A stretch of 64,000 bases of DNA from CAYVUB01 sp964454675 (GCA_964454675.1 CAYVUB010000015.1:1-64000); one strand, 5' to 3'. Positions 51,856 through 61,052 are shown, counted from the first letter of the stretch. Program-made: numbers and translations. The notes: a model not told the origin generated them from the letters alone.

Positions 51856-51891
51856 AAAAAAGACTTTGAACAAACCTTCAAAGTCTTTTTT
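51856..51891 (+). terminator. Rho-independent terminator
   Basis: 15-bp perfect arms (AAAAAGACTTTGAA/TTCAAAGTCTTTTT core, 6-nt loop) with T-run. Confidence 0.85.
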
Positions 51892-51892
51892 A

Positions 51893-51925
51893 TTTGTAAT
51901 AATATGTAAAAAATTGCTACTTTAG
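51893..51925 (+). promoter_or_regulatory. Candidate promoter of the 113-aa secreted protein gene
   Basis: TTTG at 51893-51896, a 21-nt spacer and TACTTTAG at 51918-51925: one mismatch from TAnnTTTG, with spacing in the reported Flavobacterium range. It starts directly behind the upstream terminator. Confidence 0.35.
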
Positions 51926-51955
51926 TAATCTGTTTTTAAAACCAATTCCAATTTT

Positions 51956-52297
51956 ATGAAAAAAATAATTACACTTTGTTTCTTTGCATTAACACTATGT
52001 TTTGGCATTCAAACCACTAATGCACAAGACCTTATTAAGATAAATACCATTGCTAACGAAAAAGCAAATGAACTGAGAAAATTTTTAAAATTTGATGATG
52101 AAACTTTAGAAGAAGTTTATCAAGCATACAAAGCTTATGAGGCAAAAGACTATAGTATTGAGCAAAGTACAAAAGACAATCCACAGTATGCTAAAGAAGC
52201 TAAAGCAAAAAATAAGGAAGTGCTGGAAAGCAAATTCAAATTACTATTTACCGAAGATCAATTTGAATTATACAACAAAATAGATAAGGCAAAATAA
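51956..52297 (+). CDS. Small secreted protein of unknown function
   Basis: A 113-aa protein with a signal peptide (to about TTNAQ, residue 24) and a short, charged, helical mature part (ANELRKFLKFDDETLEEVYQ, ending FTEDQFELYNKIDKAK). The end resembles the LTxxQ-type end of its neighbour. It has its own terminator (52314-52351). No domain recognised. Confidence 0.72.
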   Translation: MKKIITLCFFALTLCFGIQTTNAQDLIKINTIANEKANELRKFLKFDDETLEEVYQAYKAYEAKDYSIEQSTKDNPQYAKEAKAKNKEVLESKFKLLFTEDQFELYNKIDKAK

Positions 52298-52313
52298 AAT
52301 TTGTATATCGTAC

Positions 52314-52351
52314 AAAAAAAGGGATTTACTTGACCGTAAATCCCTTTTTTT
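52314..52351 (+). terminator. Rho-independent terminator
   Basis: 16-bp perfect arms (AAAAAAAGGGATTTAC and complement), 6-nt loop, T-run. Confidence 0.87.
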
Positions 52352-52409
52352 GTTATAACCTTCTTGCTACGCTTTAACCGAGAAATTCAAATTGTCATAC
52401 TCAAATCAT

Positions 52410-53324
52410 TTAATTTTGCTTCTTTGCCTTTTCAAAAAACTCTTTATATTTTTCTCTGAATAATTCCCTGTACAGTTTTTCCTGTTTGTACAGACGTAAA
52501 CCTGCATTTATTCTTCTTTCATCTAAATTTTCAAAATCTTCGATTTGTTCAGGAGTTACATTCTGGTAAATTCCGTAAGTAAACATTCCTCTTCTTCTGT
52601 CTTGACTGTCAACTAAAGAAGCATATAAAGCTGCAGGGGCTTTTCCACATCTTATATATTCCAAAAACAAAGGCTTGAAATATTCAATATCTTTGATGTG
52701 ATAAGCAAAAATACTAATATCTGTATCTTTCTCATCAATATTATAATTCCCTATCAGTTGTTCATTCGGATAACCAAATTCTGCTAAAATTTCTTTAAAT
52801 CGTTTTTCGTTATAATCATCAACTTCTTTCATTTCATCATCATAATGATCTTTTTCGATACGAACTCTTTGGTCTTCTTCAATCATTTTGATAAGCTCAT
52901 TTCTTAAATCAAAATTTAAATTTGAATACCAATCACCGTAAATTTGTTGTGCTTTTTCTGTTAATTCTTTCCAACCTTTTATTTCGGTTATTCCATCAAA
53001 TTCAGGATAACTTTCGAAATAATCTATTTTATATCCAATATTTAGTAATTTTTCTACATAAAAAAGAACATCTTCTTCTAATCCTTTTTTAAGAGAAAGT
53101 TCAGCTAATATATTTATTTCGTAAACTCCATGCTGATTTAAAAGCTCACAATTTTGCTCTGCTTGTTTCAGTAATTCATAGGCTTTGTCAAAATCATTTT
53201 GCATATAACTGATTTCTGCCCGGTAAACCAATTGATAATAATCTTTGATATAATCACATTTGCAATCTTCGGTTTGTGCAAATACATTTACCGAAATCAA
53301 AAAGACTAAAACTATTTTTCGCAT
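52410..53324 (-). CDS. Secreted hypothetical protein with TPR-like start (DUF6624-like)
   Basis: A 304-aa protein with a short signal peptide (MRKIVLVFLISVNVFAQ) and an N-terminal tetratricopeptide-like helical repeat (YRAEISYMQNDFDKAYELLK, about 34-53). The C-terminal half has the pattern of the DUF6624 group: MIEEDQRVRIEKDHYD, then AYHIKDIEYFKPLFLEYIR and YASLVDSQDRRRG. The family assignment is by memory of pattern and not secure. It lies 33 nt after hemL on the minus strand and may be read through from it. Confidence 0.68.
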   Translation of the reverse strand: MRKIVLVFLISVNVFAQTEDCKCDYIKDYYQLVYRAEISYMQNDFDKAYELLKQAEQNCELLNQHGVYEINILAELSLKKGLEEDVLFYVEKLLNIGYKIDYFESYPEFDGITEIKGWKELTEKAQQIYGDWYSNLNFDLRNELIKMIEEDQRVRIEKDHYDDEMKEVDDYNEKRFKEILAEFGYPNEQLIGNYNIDEKDTDISIFAYHIKDIEYFKPLFLEYIRCGKAPAALYASLVDSQDRRRGMFTYGIYQNVTPEQIEDFENLDERRINAGLRLYKQEKLYRELFREKYKEFFEKAKKQN

Positions 53325-53357
53325 AAAATCTGTTCTCTGTTTTCCGTTCTATATTCC

Positions 53358-54644
53358 CTAAAAACCTTGCGTTACCTTATCAATCTTTGCAATCGTAACA
53401 TCCAAATCTTCATACGAAAGAGCATCAGTTATAAACCAGGTTTCATACGAAGACGGAGCGATGTAAATTCCCTCTTTCAGCAATCCGTGAAAAAAATCCT
53501 TAAATCGTTGGGTATCTCCGAATCCTGCTGTTTTGAAATCGTAAACTTCTCTCTTATCAAAGAAAACCGAAATCATAGAGCCAATACGATTTATCGTAAA
53601 ATCGACATTGTTTCGGGTTAAGGCTTCACGGATACCTTTTTCCAGATAGGCTGTTTTTTCTTCCAAACGATTATAAACTCTTGCGTCTTCATTCAAAGAT
53701 TTCAGCATTTGCAGTCCCGCAGCCATTGCCAGCGGATTTCCTGACAAAGTCCCTGCCTGATAAACAGACCCGAGAGGAGCTAAATGGTTCATAATTTCCG
53801 ATCGTGCAGCAAATGCCCCAACAGGCAAACCGCCTCCAATTACTTTTCCGAAACATACAATATCGGCATTTATCCCGAATAATTCCTGTGCTCCGCCTTT
53901 TGCCAGACGAAAACCTGTCATCACTTCGTCAAAAATCAGCAATGCTCCGTTTTTGTCGCAAATTTCTCTCAATCCTTCCAAAAATCCCTGCTTTGGTGGA
54001 ACACAACCCATATTTCCCGCAACGGGTTCGATGATAATTCCTGCTATTTCGCCTTTATTATTATCGAAAAGTTGTTGAACGCTTTCCAAAGAATTGTAAT
54101 CAGCCAACAATGTATCTTTTGCCGCTCCCTGTGTTACTCCTGCACTGTTCGGAATTCCAAAAGTCGATGCTCCGCTTCCTGCAGCTATCAGAAACGCATC
54201 GGAATGTCCGTGATAACAACCCGAAAATTTGATGATTTTTTCCCTTTTTGTAAATCCTCTTGCTAATCGGACAGCACTCATACAAGCCTCTGTTCCTGAA
54301 TTTACAAAACGTATCTTGTCAATATTAGGCACCATCGAAACTGCCAGTTGGGCGATTTGTGTTTCTGTTTCGGTAGGCATCCCAAAAGATGTGCCTTGCT
54401 TTGCTTTTTCGATAACCGCATTCACAACAGGCTCATAAGCATGACCCAAAATCATCGGTCCCCACGAATTAATATAATCGATATAGCGGTTATTATCTTC
54501 ATCATATACATAAGCACCTTTTGCCGATTTAGCAAAAACGGGCGTACCTCCAACACTCCTAAAAGCTCTTACAGGCGAATTAACGCCTCCGGGAATAACA
54601 GTTTCAGCTACTTTAAATAAAGTACTGCTGCGTTGATATTGCAT
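53358..54644 (-). CDS. hemL: Glutamate-1-semialdehyde 2,1-aminomutase (HemL)
   Basis: PLP enzyme of the C5 haem pathway: converts glutamate-1-semialdehyde to 5-aminolevulinate. The 428-aa protein has VIPGGVNSPVRAFRSVGGTP (16-35), INSWGPMILGHA (about 58-69), FVNSGTEACMSAVRLARGFT (about 118-137), the cofactor region FDEVMTGFRLAKGGAQ and the PLP lysine in FGKVIGGGLPVG. It lies after the LysM glucosaminidase gene with 1 nt between them. Confidence 0.96.
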   Translation of the reverse strand: MQYQRSSTLFKVAETVIPGGVNSPVRAFRSVGGTPVFAKSAKGAYVYDEDNNRYIDYINSWGPMILGHAYEPVVNAVIEKAKQGTSFGMPTETETQIAQLAVSMVPNIDKIRFVNSGTEACMSAVRLARGFTKREKIIKFSGCYHGHSDAFLIAAGSGASTFGIPNSAGVTQGAAKDTLLADYNSLESVQQLFDNNKGEIAGIIIEPVAGNMGCVPPKQGFLEGLREICDKNGALLIFDEVMTGFRLAKGGAQELFGINADIVCFGKVIGGGLPVGAFAARSEIMNHLAPLGSVYQAGTLSGNPLAMAAGLQMLKSLNEDARVYNRLEEKTAYLEKGIREALTRNNVDFTINRIGSMISVFFDKREVYDFKTAGFGDTQRFKDFFHGLLKEGIYIAPSSYETWFITDALSYEDLDVTIAKIDKVTQGF

Positions 54645-54645
54645 A

Positions 54646-55476
54646 TTAATTGGATTTTATAATAAGCACCTGACCCAAACTGATATTAACATCGGCCAGG
54701 TTATTTAAACGTTGAATAGCTTCTACGGTTGTGCCGTATTTTTTTGACAGGGAATACAGGGTATCGCCTTTAACAACTTCGTGTGTTATGGCTTGGTTTG
54801 CTGATGGTAACGGCGTTGTTTTTGGTTTATATGTTGCCCCTAAAACCGCTTCGTCATATTTATGCAGTTGAAAACGTTCAATAAGGCTGATGAGCTTTTC
54901 GGGGTATTTCTTATCGGTTGCATAGCCGGCAGCACGCAATCCTTTTGCCCAGGCTTCGTAATCGCTTATATCGAGTTTGAACAAATTGGCATAACGGGCG
55001 CGTGTTGTTAAAAAAGTTGAATGGTCTTCAAACGATTGGTCTGGATGTGTGTATTTCCTGAAACATTCCTGTGAAGCATCGTCATCATGATATATTCTGT
55101 CGCCTGTCCAGTCGTGGCATTTAATACCAAAATGATTATTAGCTTCAACCGCCAAACGCCCTTTTCCCGAACCGGATTCCAAAATACCTTGTGCCAATGT
55201 GATGCTGGCAGGAATTCTGTATTTGCGCATTTCTTCCATCGCTATATCACTGTATTGCAAAATGTAGGCTTGGGTGCTGTTTGGAACATTAACAGGCGTT
55301 GTGGTTCTTGGCGTAGTAGTTGTGCCGCCTGCCACAGGCTTTGTGTCTTTCGGCTTATTAACAATTACACGTTCGGTACGGGGTTTTGAAGATTTCTTTT
55401 TAGAACTTGTTTTCTTTTTGGAGCCGCAGCTTATCAATACCAAACTTAAAATAATAACAACTAAAATACGCTTCAT
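54646..55476 (-). CDS. Glucosaminidase/LysM lipoprotein, predicted peptidoglycan hydrolase
   Basis: A 276-aa exported lipoprotein (lipobox LISC, Cys17) with a Lys/Ser/Thr-rich linker, a mannosyl-glycoprotein endo-beta-N-acetylglucosaminidase-type domain (about 80-210; ITLAQGILESGSGKGRLA with the catalytic Glu, ANNHFGIKCHDW, YATDKKYPEKLISLI) and a C-terminal LysM (about 228-274, THEVVKGDTLYSLSKKYGT). It should cut glycan strands of peptidoglycan. It is sandwiched between the ACC-deaminase-like gene (8 nt) and hemL (1 nt). Confidence 0.92.
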   Translation of the reverse strand: MKRILVVIILSLVLISCGSKKKTSSKKKSSKPRTERVIVNKPKDTKPVAGGTTTTPRTTTPVNVPNSTQAYILQYSDIAMEEMRKYRIPASITLAQGILESGSGKGRLAVEANNHFGIKCHDWTGDRIYHDDDASQECFRKYTHPDQSFEDHSTFLTTRARYANLFKLDISDYEAWAKGLRAAGYATDKKYPEKLISLIERFQLHKYDEAVLGATYKPKTTPLPSANQAITHEVVKGDTLYSLSKKYGTTVEAIQRLNNLADVNISLGQVLIIKSN

Positions 55477-55484
55477 AAACTATA

Positions 55485-56369
55485 TTAATGGATTAACGGT
55501 AATTGCTTTTGTTTTAAAACCTCATTCATTCCGGCGATACCCTGCAAACCTCCGGTATGGATTGCAAGTATTTTTGACCCTTCAGGAAAAAATCCTTTTG
55601 CAATTAAATCATACACGCCATACATCATTTTTCCTGTATAAACCGGATCTAACGGTATGTTGTAATCATTCTTGAACTTATTGATAAAACCTATTAACTC
55701 TGTATTTATTTTGGCATATCCGCCAAAATGGTAACCGGTAATAAGCTCCCAATGCGATTTGTGTGCAAATTTACTAATTTCTTCCCGTAAAAAATCGCCT
55801 TTTAACGCAGGAAACCCCAAAACTTTTTGATGCGGCAAGCTGCTGTTGATTAATCCCGATATGGTACCGCCTGTACCTACGGCACAACAAATAAAGTCGA
55901 AATAAGCGTCACTTTCCGTTAAAATTTCCTCGCATCCTTTGACCGCCAAAGCATTGGTGCCACCTTCGGGAATCAGATAAAAATCGCCAAATTGTGATGA
56001 AAGTGTGTTTGAAAATCCGGCATCTGCTTTTTGCCTGTATGTGTCACGATTTACAAAATGCAGGTGCATGTTACAGGCTTTGGCATAATCCAGCGTTGGG
56101 TTTGAAGCCTCTGTAAGCTCATCGCCTCTTATAATTCCAATGGTTTTAAAACCGAATTTTTTGCCTGCCGCTGCTACAGCCGCAATATGATTGGAATATG
56201 CACCGCCAAACGTAAGCAGCGTATGATGCTGTTGCGCCTGTGCTTCAAGAATATTGTATTTTAGTTTCCGGTATTTATTGCCCGAAATGTGAGGATGCAA
56301 CAAATAATCCGGCTTTATACACACCTGATTATCAATAAAAATATTCGCTCTGTCCTGAAATTCATCCAC
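55485..56369 (-). CDS. ACC deaminase / D-cysteine desulfhydrase family PLP enzyme
   Basis: A 294-aa fold-type II PLP enzyme. The cofactor lysine is in HPHISGNKYRKLKYNIL (about 26-42), the substrate Ser/Asn in TFGGAYSNHIAAVAAAG (about 53-69) and the phosphate-binding Gly-rich loop in CAVGTGGTISGLI (about 160-172). Relatives include 1-aminocyclopropane-1-carboxylate deaminase and DcyD; the substrate cannot be decided here. It heads a minus-strand unit with the LysM hydrolase and hemL. Confidence 0.88.
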   Translation of the reverse strand: MDEFQDRANIFIDNQVCIKPDYLLHPHISGNKYRKLKYNILEAQAQQHHTLLTFGGAYSNHIAAVAAAGKKFGFKTIGIIRGDELTEASNPTLDYAKACNMHLHFVNRDTYRQKADAGFSNTLSSQFGDFYLIPEGGTNALAVKGCEEILTESDAYFDFICCAVGTGGTISGLINSSLPHQKVLGFPALKGDFLREEISKFAHKSHWELITGYHFGGYAKINTELIGFINKFKNDYNIPLDPVYTGKMMYGVYDLIAKGFFPEGSKILAIHTGGLQGIAGMNEVLKQKQLPLIH

Positions 56370-56453
56370 GTCGTTACCGGATTTTTTTTAAAACAAGTAA
56401 AAGTAATCTTTTATAAAATTTGATTAATAATTACTTTCGCAAAAAAATACTAA

Positions 56454-57719
56454 ATGGAACTTTACTATACATTTTCGGTCTTAATTGTATTTGCGTCATT
56501 TTTCGCCTACTTGAATTTACGATTCTTAAAGCTGCCTTCAACAATAGGAATTATGGTCATTGCAATGGTAGTTTCTCTTGCAGTGCGGTTATTCGGAAAC
56601 CTGTATTTTCCTGACACCACCAAAGAAATGTTTGAGTTAATCAAGTCGTTTGATTTTAATCAGGTATTAATGGGAGCTATGCTTAACTTTCTCTTGTTTG
56701 CAGGAGCGCTTCATGTAAATTTCAGCGATTTACGGGAACATAAAGCACCCATTATTATTTACTCAACCGTAAGTGTTGTGCTTTCCGCCTTTATTATATC
56801 AGGGCTTTTATATGGTATTTCGCAACTTTTAGAAATACAAATCCCTTATGTTTTCTGCTTGTTGTTTGGAACACTTATCTCACCTACCGATCCTATTGTG
56901 GTGCTGGGAATCCTTAAACAGGCAAAAGTGCCTAAAAAACTGGAAACAAAAATTGTAGGCGAATCGCTTTTTAATGATGGTGTCGCAGTGGTTATGTTTG
57001 CCGTAGTTTTAAAAATGGCAACCGATACCAACTTTGATGCAACTTTTGGTTCCGTTTCATGGCTGTTTATCAAAGAAGCTGTTGGCGGAATTATTCTGGG
57101 CGGAGTCTTGGGCTTGACATCTTCCAGAGTCATCAAAAAAATAGATGCTTATAATGTTCTGGTTTTGATAACATTATCTATTGTCATGGGAGGCTTTTTG
57201 ATAGCAAAAACACTGCATGTTTCAAGCCCTATAGCCATGGTAGTTGCCGGATTAATTATTGGCAACTACGGCAAAAAAGCTGTTAAAAATGATACTTCAA
57301 AAGATTATCTTGAAAAATTCTGGGAGCTGGTTGATGAGATTTTAAATGCCATATTATTCCTGTATATAGGTTTTGAATTACTATTATTACCTAACATTTC
57401 CGGACATTTGCTATTATGCACAGCAGCTATATTTATAGTGCTGATTGCCCGTATTTTGTCTCTTATTACACCATGGGTGTTTTTTGACACCTTTAAATTT
57501 TTCGGTATCAAATCGGCATACACACGAGGCTCGCTGATGGTTATGGTTTGGGGCGGAATCCGCGGCGGTGTTTCCATTGCACTTGTGTTATCCTTACCAA
57601 ACGGAGAGTTCAAAGACATCTTACTGGAAATGACTTACATTGTAGTCTTATTTTCCATTTTAGCACAAGGATTAACCGTTGGAAAACTGGCAAAAAAGGT
57701 ACTGAAAGATGAAAACTAA
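56454..57719 (+). CDS. Cation:proton antiporter, NhaP/CPA1 type
   Basis: A 421-aa polytopic inner-membrane protein with about 12-13 helices. Recognisable: FGTLISPTDPIVVLGILKQA (about 141-160) and FNDGVAVVMFAVVLKM (about 177-192, the conserved Asp of the ion site in NDGV), and RGGVSIALVLSLP (about 372-384). It likely exchanges Na+ or K+ for H+. It is divergent from the ACC-deaminase-like gene and has a long spacer before nuoA. The C-terminus is short, without a regulatory TrkA domain. Confidence 0.92.
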   Translation: MELYYTFSVLIVFASFFAYLNLRFLKLPSTIGIMVIAMVVSLAVRLFGNLYFPDTTKEMFELIKSFDFNQVLMGAMLNFLLFAGALHVNFSDLREHKAPIIIYSTVSVVLSAFIISGLLYGISQLLEIQIPYVFCLLFGTLISPTDPIVVLGILKQAKVPKKLETKIVGESLFNDGVAVVMFAVVLKMATDTNFDATFGSVSWLFIKEAVGGIILGGVLGLTSSRVIKKIDAYNVLVLITLSIVMGGFLIAKTLHVSSPIAMVVAGLIIGNYGKKAVKNDTSKDYLEKFWELVDEILNAILFLYIGFELLLLPNISGHLLLCTAAIFIVLIARILSLITPWVFFDTFKFFGIKSAYTRGSLMVMVWGGIRGGVSIALVLSLPNGEFKDILLEMTYIVVLFSILAQGLTVGKLAKKVLKDEN

Positions 57720-58149
57720 TTTTCTGACAAATTATCGGGTACAGTATTCGGTATTTAACTCATTAGATTAACACTTCAAATTTTTAATTTACTGTTTTTA
57801 AAATACATGCTTTTTACATCTGAAAAACCAAGATAATATCGCTGCTTTTTTTCGTTATTTAAACTCAATCTAATTAACGCATCAAACCTCAATTTTATTA
57901 GTAAAAGCACATGCCAAAACGTTTAATAATCGTACTTTTGCCGAGATTTTATTTTGTTTAAATCACATTTTCTAATGTATTGATTTTCATTAAAATAAAA
58001 ATTTAATAAAAAAACGGATAACAATGTAAAAATGCCTGAATTTTTATTAATGATTTTTAATAATTTATCAAAAAACATTAATTTAGTTCAGTTACTTTAA
58101 TGGTATTCGTATCTTTAATTTTGATAGTATTTATGTAAATTTACAGGCT
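57720..58149. other. 430-bp spacer upstream of nuoA
   Basis: Very AT-rich, no open frame of note on either strand, no hairpin with a T-run. It contains a TAnnTTTG match (TACTTTTG near 57934) and another (TAATTTTG, 58116-58123), the second 27 nt from the nuoA ATG. It is presumably the nuo operon promoter region. Confidence 0.5.
58116..58123 (+). promoter_or_regulatory. Candidate -7 element of the nuo operon
   Basis: TAATTTTG fits TAnnTTTG, 27 nt before the nuoA start. No clear -33 TTG is visible. Confidence 0.35.
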
Positions 58150-58518
58150 ATGGAATCTACCCAAATCGACTTTATTCCGATTCTGATGCAGCTCGGATTA
58201 GCTGCAGGATTTGTTGGAGCTACAATATTCATTTCAAGTCTTTTAGGACCAAAAAGGTCGTCTAAAAATAAGGATAAAAACTTTGAAAGCGGTATCGAAT
58301 CAATCGGAAATGCAAGAACACCATTTAGTGTGAAATATTTCCTGATTGCGATTTTGTTTGTGCTGTTTGATATTGAGGTAATCTTTATGTACCCTTGGGC
58401 TGTAAATTTCAAGGAAATGGGAACAGACGGACTTTGGAAAATGGGAATTTTCCTGTTTATTGTGGTAGTCGGACTTTTGTACGAAATGAAAAGAAGAGCT
58501 TTGGATTGGGAAGATTAG
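58150..58518 (+). CDS. nuoA: NADH-quinone oxidoreductase subunit A
   Basis: Membrane subunit of respiratory complex I, 122 aa with three membrane helices (about 11-31, 65-86 and 98-113). Conserved residues: LLGPKRSSKNKDKNFESGIE (about 37-56) and FLIAILFVLFDIEVIFMYPW (about 65-84). It is the first nuo gene; nuoB follows after a spacer that holds a 124-bp inverted repeat. It is probably cotranscribed with the downstream genes. Confidence 0.95.
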   Translation: MESTQIDFIPILMQLGLAAGFVGATIFISSLLGPKRSSKNKDKNFESGIESIGNARTPFSVKYFLIAILFVLFDIEVIFMYPWAVNFKEMGTDGLWKMGIFLFIVVVGLLYEMKRRALDWED

Positions 58519-58526
58519 ATTTGATT

Positions 58527-58650
58527 AACACAGATTTCACAGATTAAAAGGATTTTTGTCAATAAAATTTGTGAAAGAAGTGTTTTTAAAGAAAATCTCA
58601 AAACAATTTTATAGAAATAGAATCTGTGAAAATTTGTGAAAATCTGTGTT
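58527..58650. repeat. Long imperfect inverted repeat between nuoA and nuoB
   Basis: Left arm AACACAGATTTCACAGATT (58527-58545); right arm AATTTGTGAAAATCTGTGTT (58631-58650), complementary except for one extra base, preceded by a further AATCTGTG copy. It resembles a dispersed Bacteroidota repeat of the CACAGATTTCACAGATT type. Confidence 0.6.
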
Positions 58651-58666
58651 TAAAAATAAAAAGAAA

Positions 58667-59218
58667 GTGAGTAATTCATCAGAAATAAAAAAAGCAGACA
58701 TCCCTCAAGGCATTGAAGGTCCGGGATTTTTTGCAACGAAATTAAGTGATGTTGTAGGATTGGCTCGTGCCAATTCACTTTGGCCCTTACCTTTTGCAAC
58801 TTCCTGTTGCGGAATCGAGTATATGGCTACAATGGGCTCTACTTACGATTTGGGACGTTTCGGAGCAGAACGTATGAGCTTTTCGCCTCGTCAGGCTGAT
58901 ATGCTTATGGTAATGGGAACGATTTCCAAAAAAATCGCCCCTATTTTACGTCAGGTGTATGAGCAGATGGCAGAGCCGAGATGGGTTATTGCTGTCGGGG
59001 CTTGTGCTTCTTCGGGAGGAATTTTCGATACGTATTCCGTTCTTCAGGGGATTGACAAGGTAATCCCTGTTGATGTTTACGTTCCGGGTTGTCCACCGAG
59101 ACCCGAGCAGATTCTGGACGGAATTCTGAAATTGCAGGAAATCGTGAAAAACGAAGATGTCAGAAGAAGAAGCTCTGAAGAATATCAAAAATTATTGGAA
59201 TCCTATAAGATTGAGTAA
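58667..59218 (+). CDS. nuoB: NADH-quinone oxidoreductase subunit B
   Basis: Carries iron-sulfur cluster N2, the last electron carrier before quinone; peripheral arm, next to the membrane. Cluster ligands are visible in TSCCGIEYMA, in AVGACASSGG and in VPGCPPRPEQ. The frame begins at a GTG at 58646, but that lies at the edge of the inverted repeat. The GTG at 58667 (MSNSSEIKK..., 183 aa) is preceded by AAGAAA and is preferred. Overlaps nuoC by one base at TAATG. Confidence 0.93.
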   Translation: MSNSSEIKKADIPQGIEGPGFFATKLSDVVGLARANSLWPLPFATSCCGIEYMATMGSTYDLGRFGAERMSFSPRQADMLMVMGTISKKIAPILRQVYEQMAEPRWVIAVGACASSGGIFDTYSVLQGIDKVIPVDVYVPGCPPRPEQILDGILKLQEIVKNEDVRRRSSEEYQKLLESYKIE

Positions 59219-59742
59219 TGGCATTAACAGCTGAAAAAATAGCAGAAAGATTAGAGGCACAATTCGAGGGAAGTGTGGGCAGTTTCCGATTTGAAAACGA
59301 CGGAATCCTGACTTTTCACGTTGAGGCTTCGATGAATTTTGAAGTGATGAAGTTCCTGAAAGAAGATGAGGAGCTTCGGTTTAATTTCCTGACAGATTTG
59401 TGTGGTGTTCACTATCCCGATTATCCCGAAAGAGAAATATTTGCTGTTGTATATCATCTTCACAACTGGATTGACAATGTAAGAATCCGTTTCAAATGTT
59501 TTCTGGACGGAAAAAATCCCGAAATAGATTCTGTTGTGGATTTGTTTGTGGGAGCAAACTGGCAGGAAAGGGAAACGTATGATTTCTACGGAATAAAATT
59601 TAAGGGACACCCACAGCTGAAACGCATTCTGAATATGGACGAAATGGCTGTATTCCCTTTGAGAAAAGAATATCCGATGGAGGATATGGAAAGAACAGAC
59701 AAAGACGACCGCTTCTTCGGAAGAACGCAAAATAATAAATAA
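59218..59742 (+). CDS. nuoC: NADH-quinone oxidoreductase subunit C
   Basis: Peripheral-arm subunit of complex I without cofactors, 174 aa. Conserved region HNWIDNVRIRFKCFL (about 81-95), then LFVGANWQERETYDFYGIKF (about 108-127) with the family signature ERETYDFYGI. C and D are separate here, not fused as in E. coli NuoCD. Starts in the nuoB stop codon, so translational coupling is likely; nuoD follows 16 nt later. Confidence 0.95.
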   Translation: MALTAEKIAERLEAQFEGSVGSFRFENDGILTFHVEASMNFEVMKFLKEDEELRFNFLTDLCGVHYPDYPEREIFAVVYHLHNWIDNVRIRFKCFLDGKNPEIDSVVDLFVGANWQERETYDFYGIKFKGHPQLKRILNMDEMAVFPLRKEYPMEDMERTDKDDRFFGRTQNNK

Positions 59743-59758
59743 ATCAAGACTGTTTTCA

Positions 59759-61024
59759 ATGAGCAACAAAGTCGAAACATCTGAAGATTTACTGGTATCA
59801 CCCGAAATCAGATACAGCGAAAAAATCAAGAAATTTCATCGTGAAGAGGGAGATGACAGGGAATTCTCGGTTCTTAATTTAGGGCCTTCGCACCCTGCCA
59901 CTCACGGAATTTTTCAGAATGTTCTCTTAATGGACGGAGAACGGGTAATCGAGGGAGAATCAACCGTAGGTTACATTCATCGTGCTTTTGAAAAAATTGC
60001 GGAAAACAGACCTTTTTACCAAATAAACACACTTACAGACCGTTTGAACTACTGTTCTTCACCTATCAACAATATGGGTTGGTGGATGACCGTAGAAAAA
60101 ATGCTCGGAATCGAAATCCCCAAACGGGTGCAGTATATGCGTGTTATCGTTATGGAGCTGGCTCGTATTGCTGACCACATCATCTGCAACTCGGTTTTGG
60201 GAGTGGATACGGGAGCTTTGACAGGCTTTTTGTATGTGTTCCAATACAGGGAAAAAATCTACGAAATCTACGAAGAAATTTGTGGTGCCCGTTTGACAAC
60301 CAATATGGGACGTATCGGAGGTTTTGAAAGGGATTGGAGTGATGTGGCTTGGAAAAAATTAGACGAATTTTTAGACGAATTTCCTAAAGCTTGGGAAGAG
60401 TTCGAGGGAATGCTTTCCCGCAACCGTATCTTTATGGACAGGACTGTCGGAGCAGGAGGAATCGGAGCCGTTCGTGCTATGGAATACGGTTTTACAGGTC
60501 CGAATTTAAGAGCCACAGGAATTGATTATGATGTCAGAAAAGCGACACCTTATTCGTCTTATGAAGATTTTGATTTTGAAATTCCTGTCGGACAAACAGG
60601 GGATTGTTATGATAGGTTTTGTGTGAGGAACAAGGAAGTTTGGGAAAGTTTGAGTATCATTCGACAGGCTTTGAAAAAAATGCCTGAAGATGGAGGATTC
60701 CATGCAGATGTTCCTGAATATTATCTGCCACCAAAAGAAGATGTGTACAATAATATGGAGGCTCTTATTTATCACTTCAAAATCGTAATGGGAGAAGTGC
60801 CTGTTCCTGTGGGAGAAGTGTACCACGCAGTTGAAGGAGGAAACGGAGAACTTGGATATTATCTAATAACAGACGGAAGCCGAACACCATACAGACTGCA
60901 TTTCAGAAGACCTTGTTTTATTTACTATCAGGCATATACAGAAATTATCAAAGGTTCTTTGTTTTCTGACGCTTTGATTACAATGGCAAGTATGAATATT
61001 ATTGCAGGGGAATTAGATGCTTAA
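59759..61024 (+). CDS. nuoD: NADH-quinone oxidoreductase subunit D
   Basis: Quinone-chamber subunit of complex I, related to [NiFe]-hydrogenase large subunits; 421 aa. Motifs: VLNLGPSHPATHGIFQNVLL (about 38-57), YIHRAFEKIAENRPFYQI, and the C-terminal GSRTPYRLHFRRPCF (about 378-392). N-terminal 30 residues are extra and polar, with no clear function. It is followed by a non-nuo lipoprotein gene instead of nuoE. Confidence 0.96.
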   Translation: MSNKVETSEDLLVSPEIRYSEKIKKFHREEGDDREFSVLNLGPSHPATHGIFQNVLLMDGERVIEGESTVGYIHRAFEKIAENRPFYQINTLTDRLNYCSSPINNMGWWMTVEKMLGIEIPKRVQYMRVIVMELARIADHIICNSVLGVDTGALTGFLYVFQYREKIYEIYEEICGARLTTNMGRIGGFERDWSDVAWKKLDEFLDEFPKAWEEFEGMLSRNRIFMDRTVGAGGIGAVRAMEYGFTGPNLRATGIDYDVRKATPYSSYEDFDFEIPVGQTGDCYDRFCVRNKEVWESLSIIRQALKKMPEDGGFHADVPEYYLPPKEDVYNNMEALIYHFKIVMGEVPVPVGEVYHAVEGGNGELGYYLITDGSRTPYRLHFRRPCFIYYQAYTEIIKGSLFSDALITMASMNIIAGELDA

Positions 61025-61027
61025 TTT

Positions 61028-61052
61028 AATTACGAATTTCAAATTACGAATT
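61028..61052. repeat. Direct 11-bp repeat before the embedded lipoprotein gene
   Basis: AATTACGAATT occurs at 61028-61038 and 61042-61052, directly before the ATG at 61053. The second copy blends into the start codon. Confidence 0.55.

Noticed and set aside
59251..59829. 192-aa antisense open frame over nuoC
   Set aside because: Entirely antisense to the conserved nuoC gene and into nuoD; no signal or domain.
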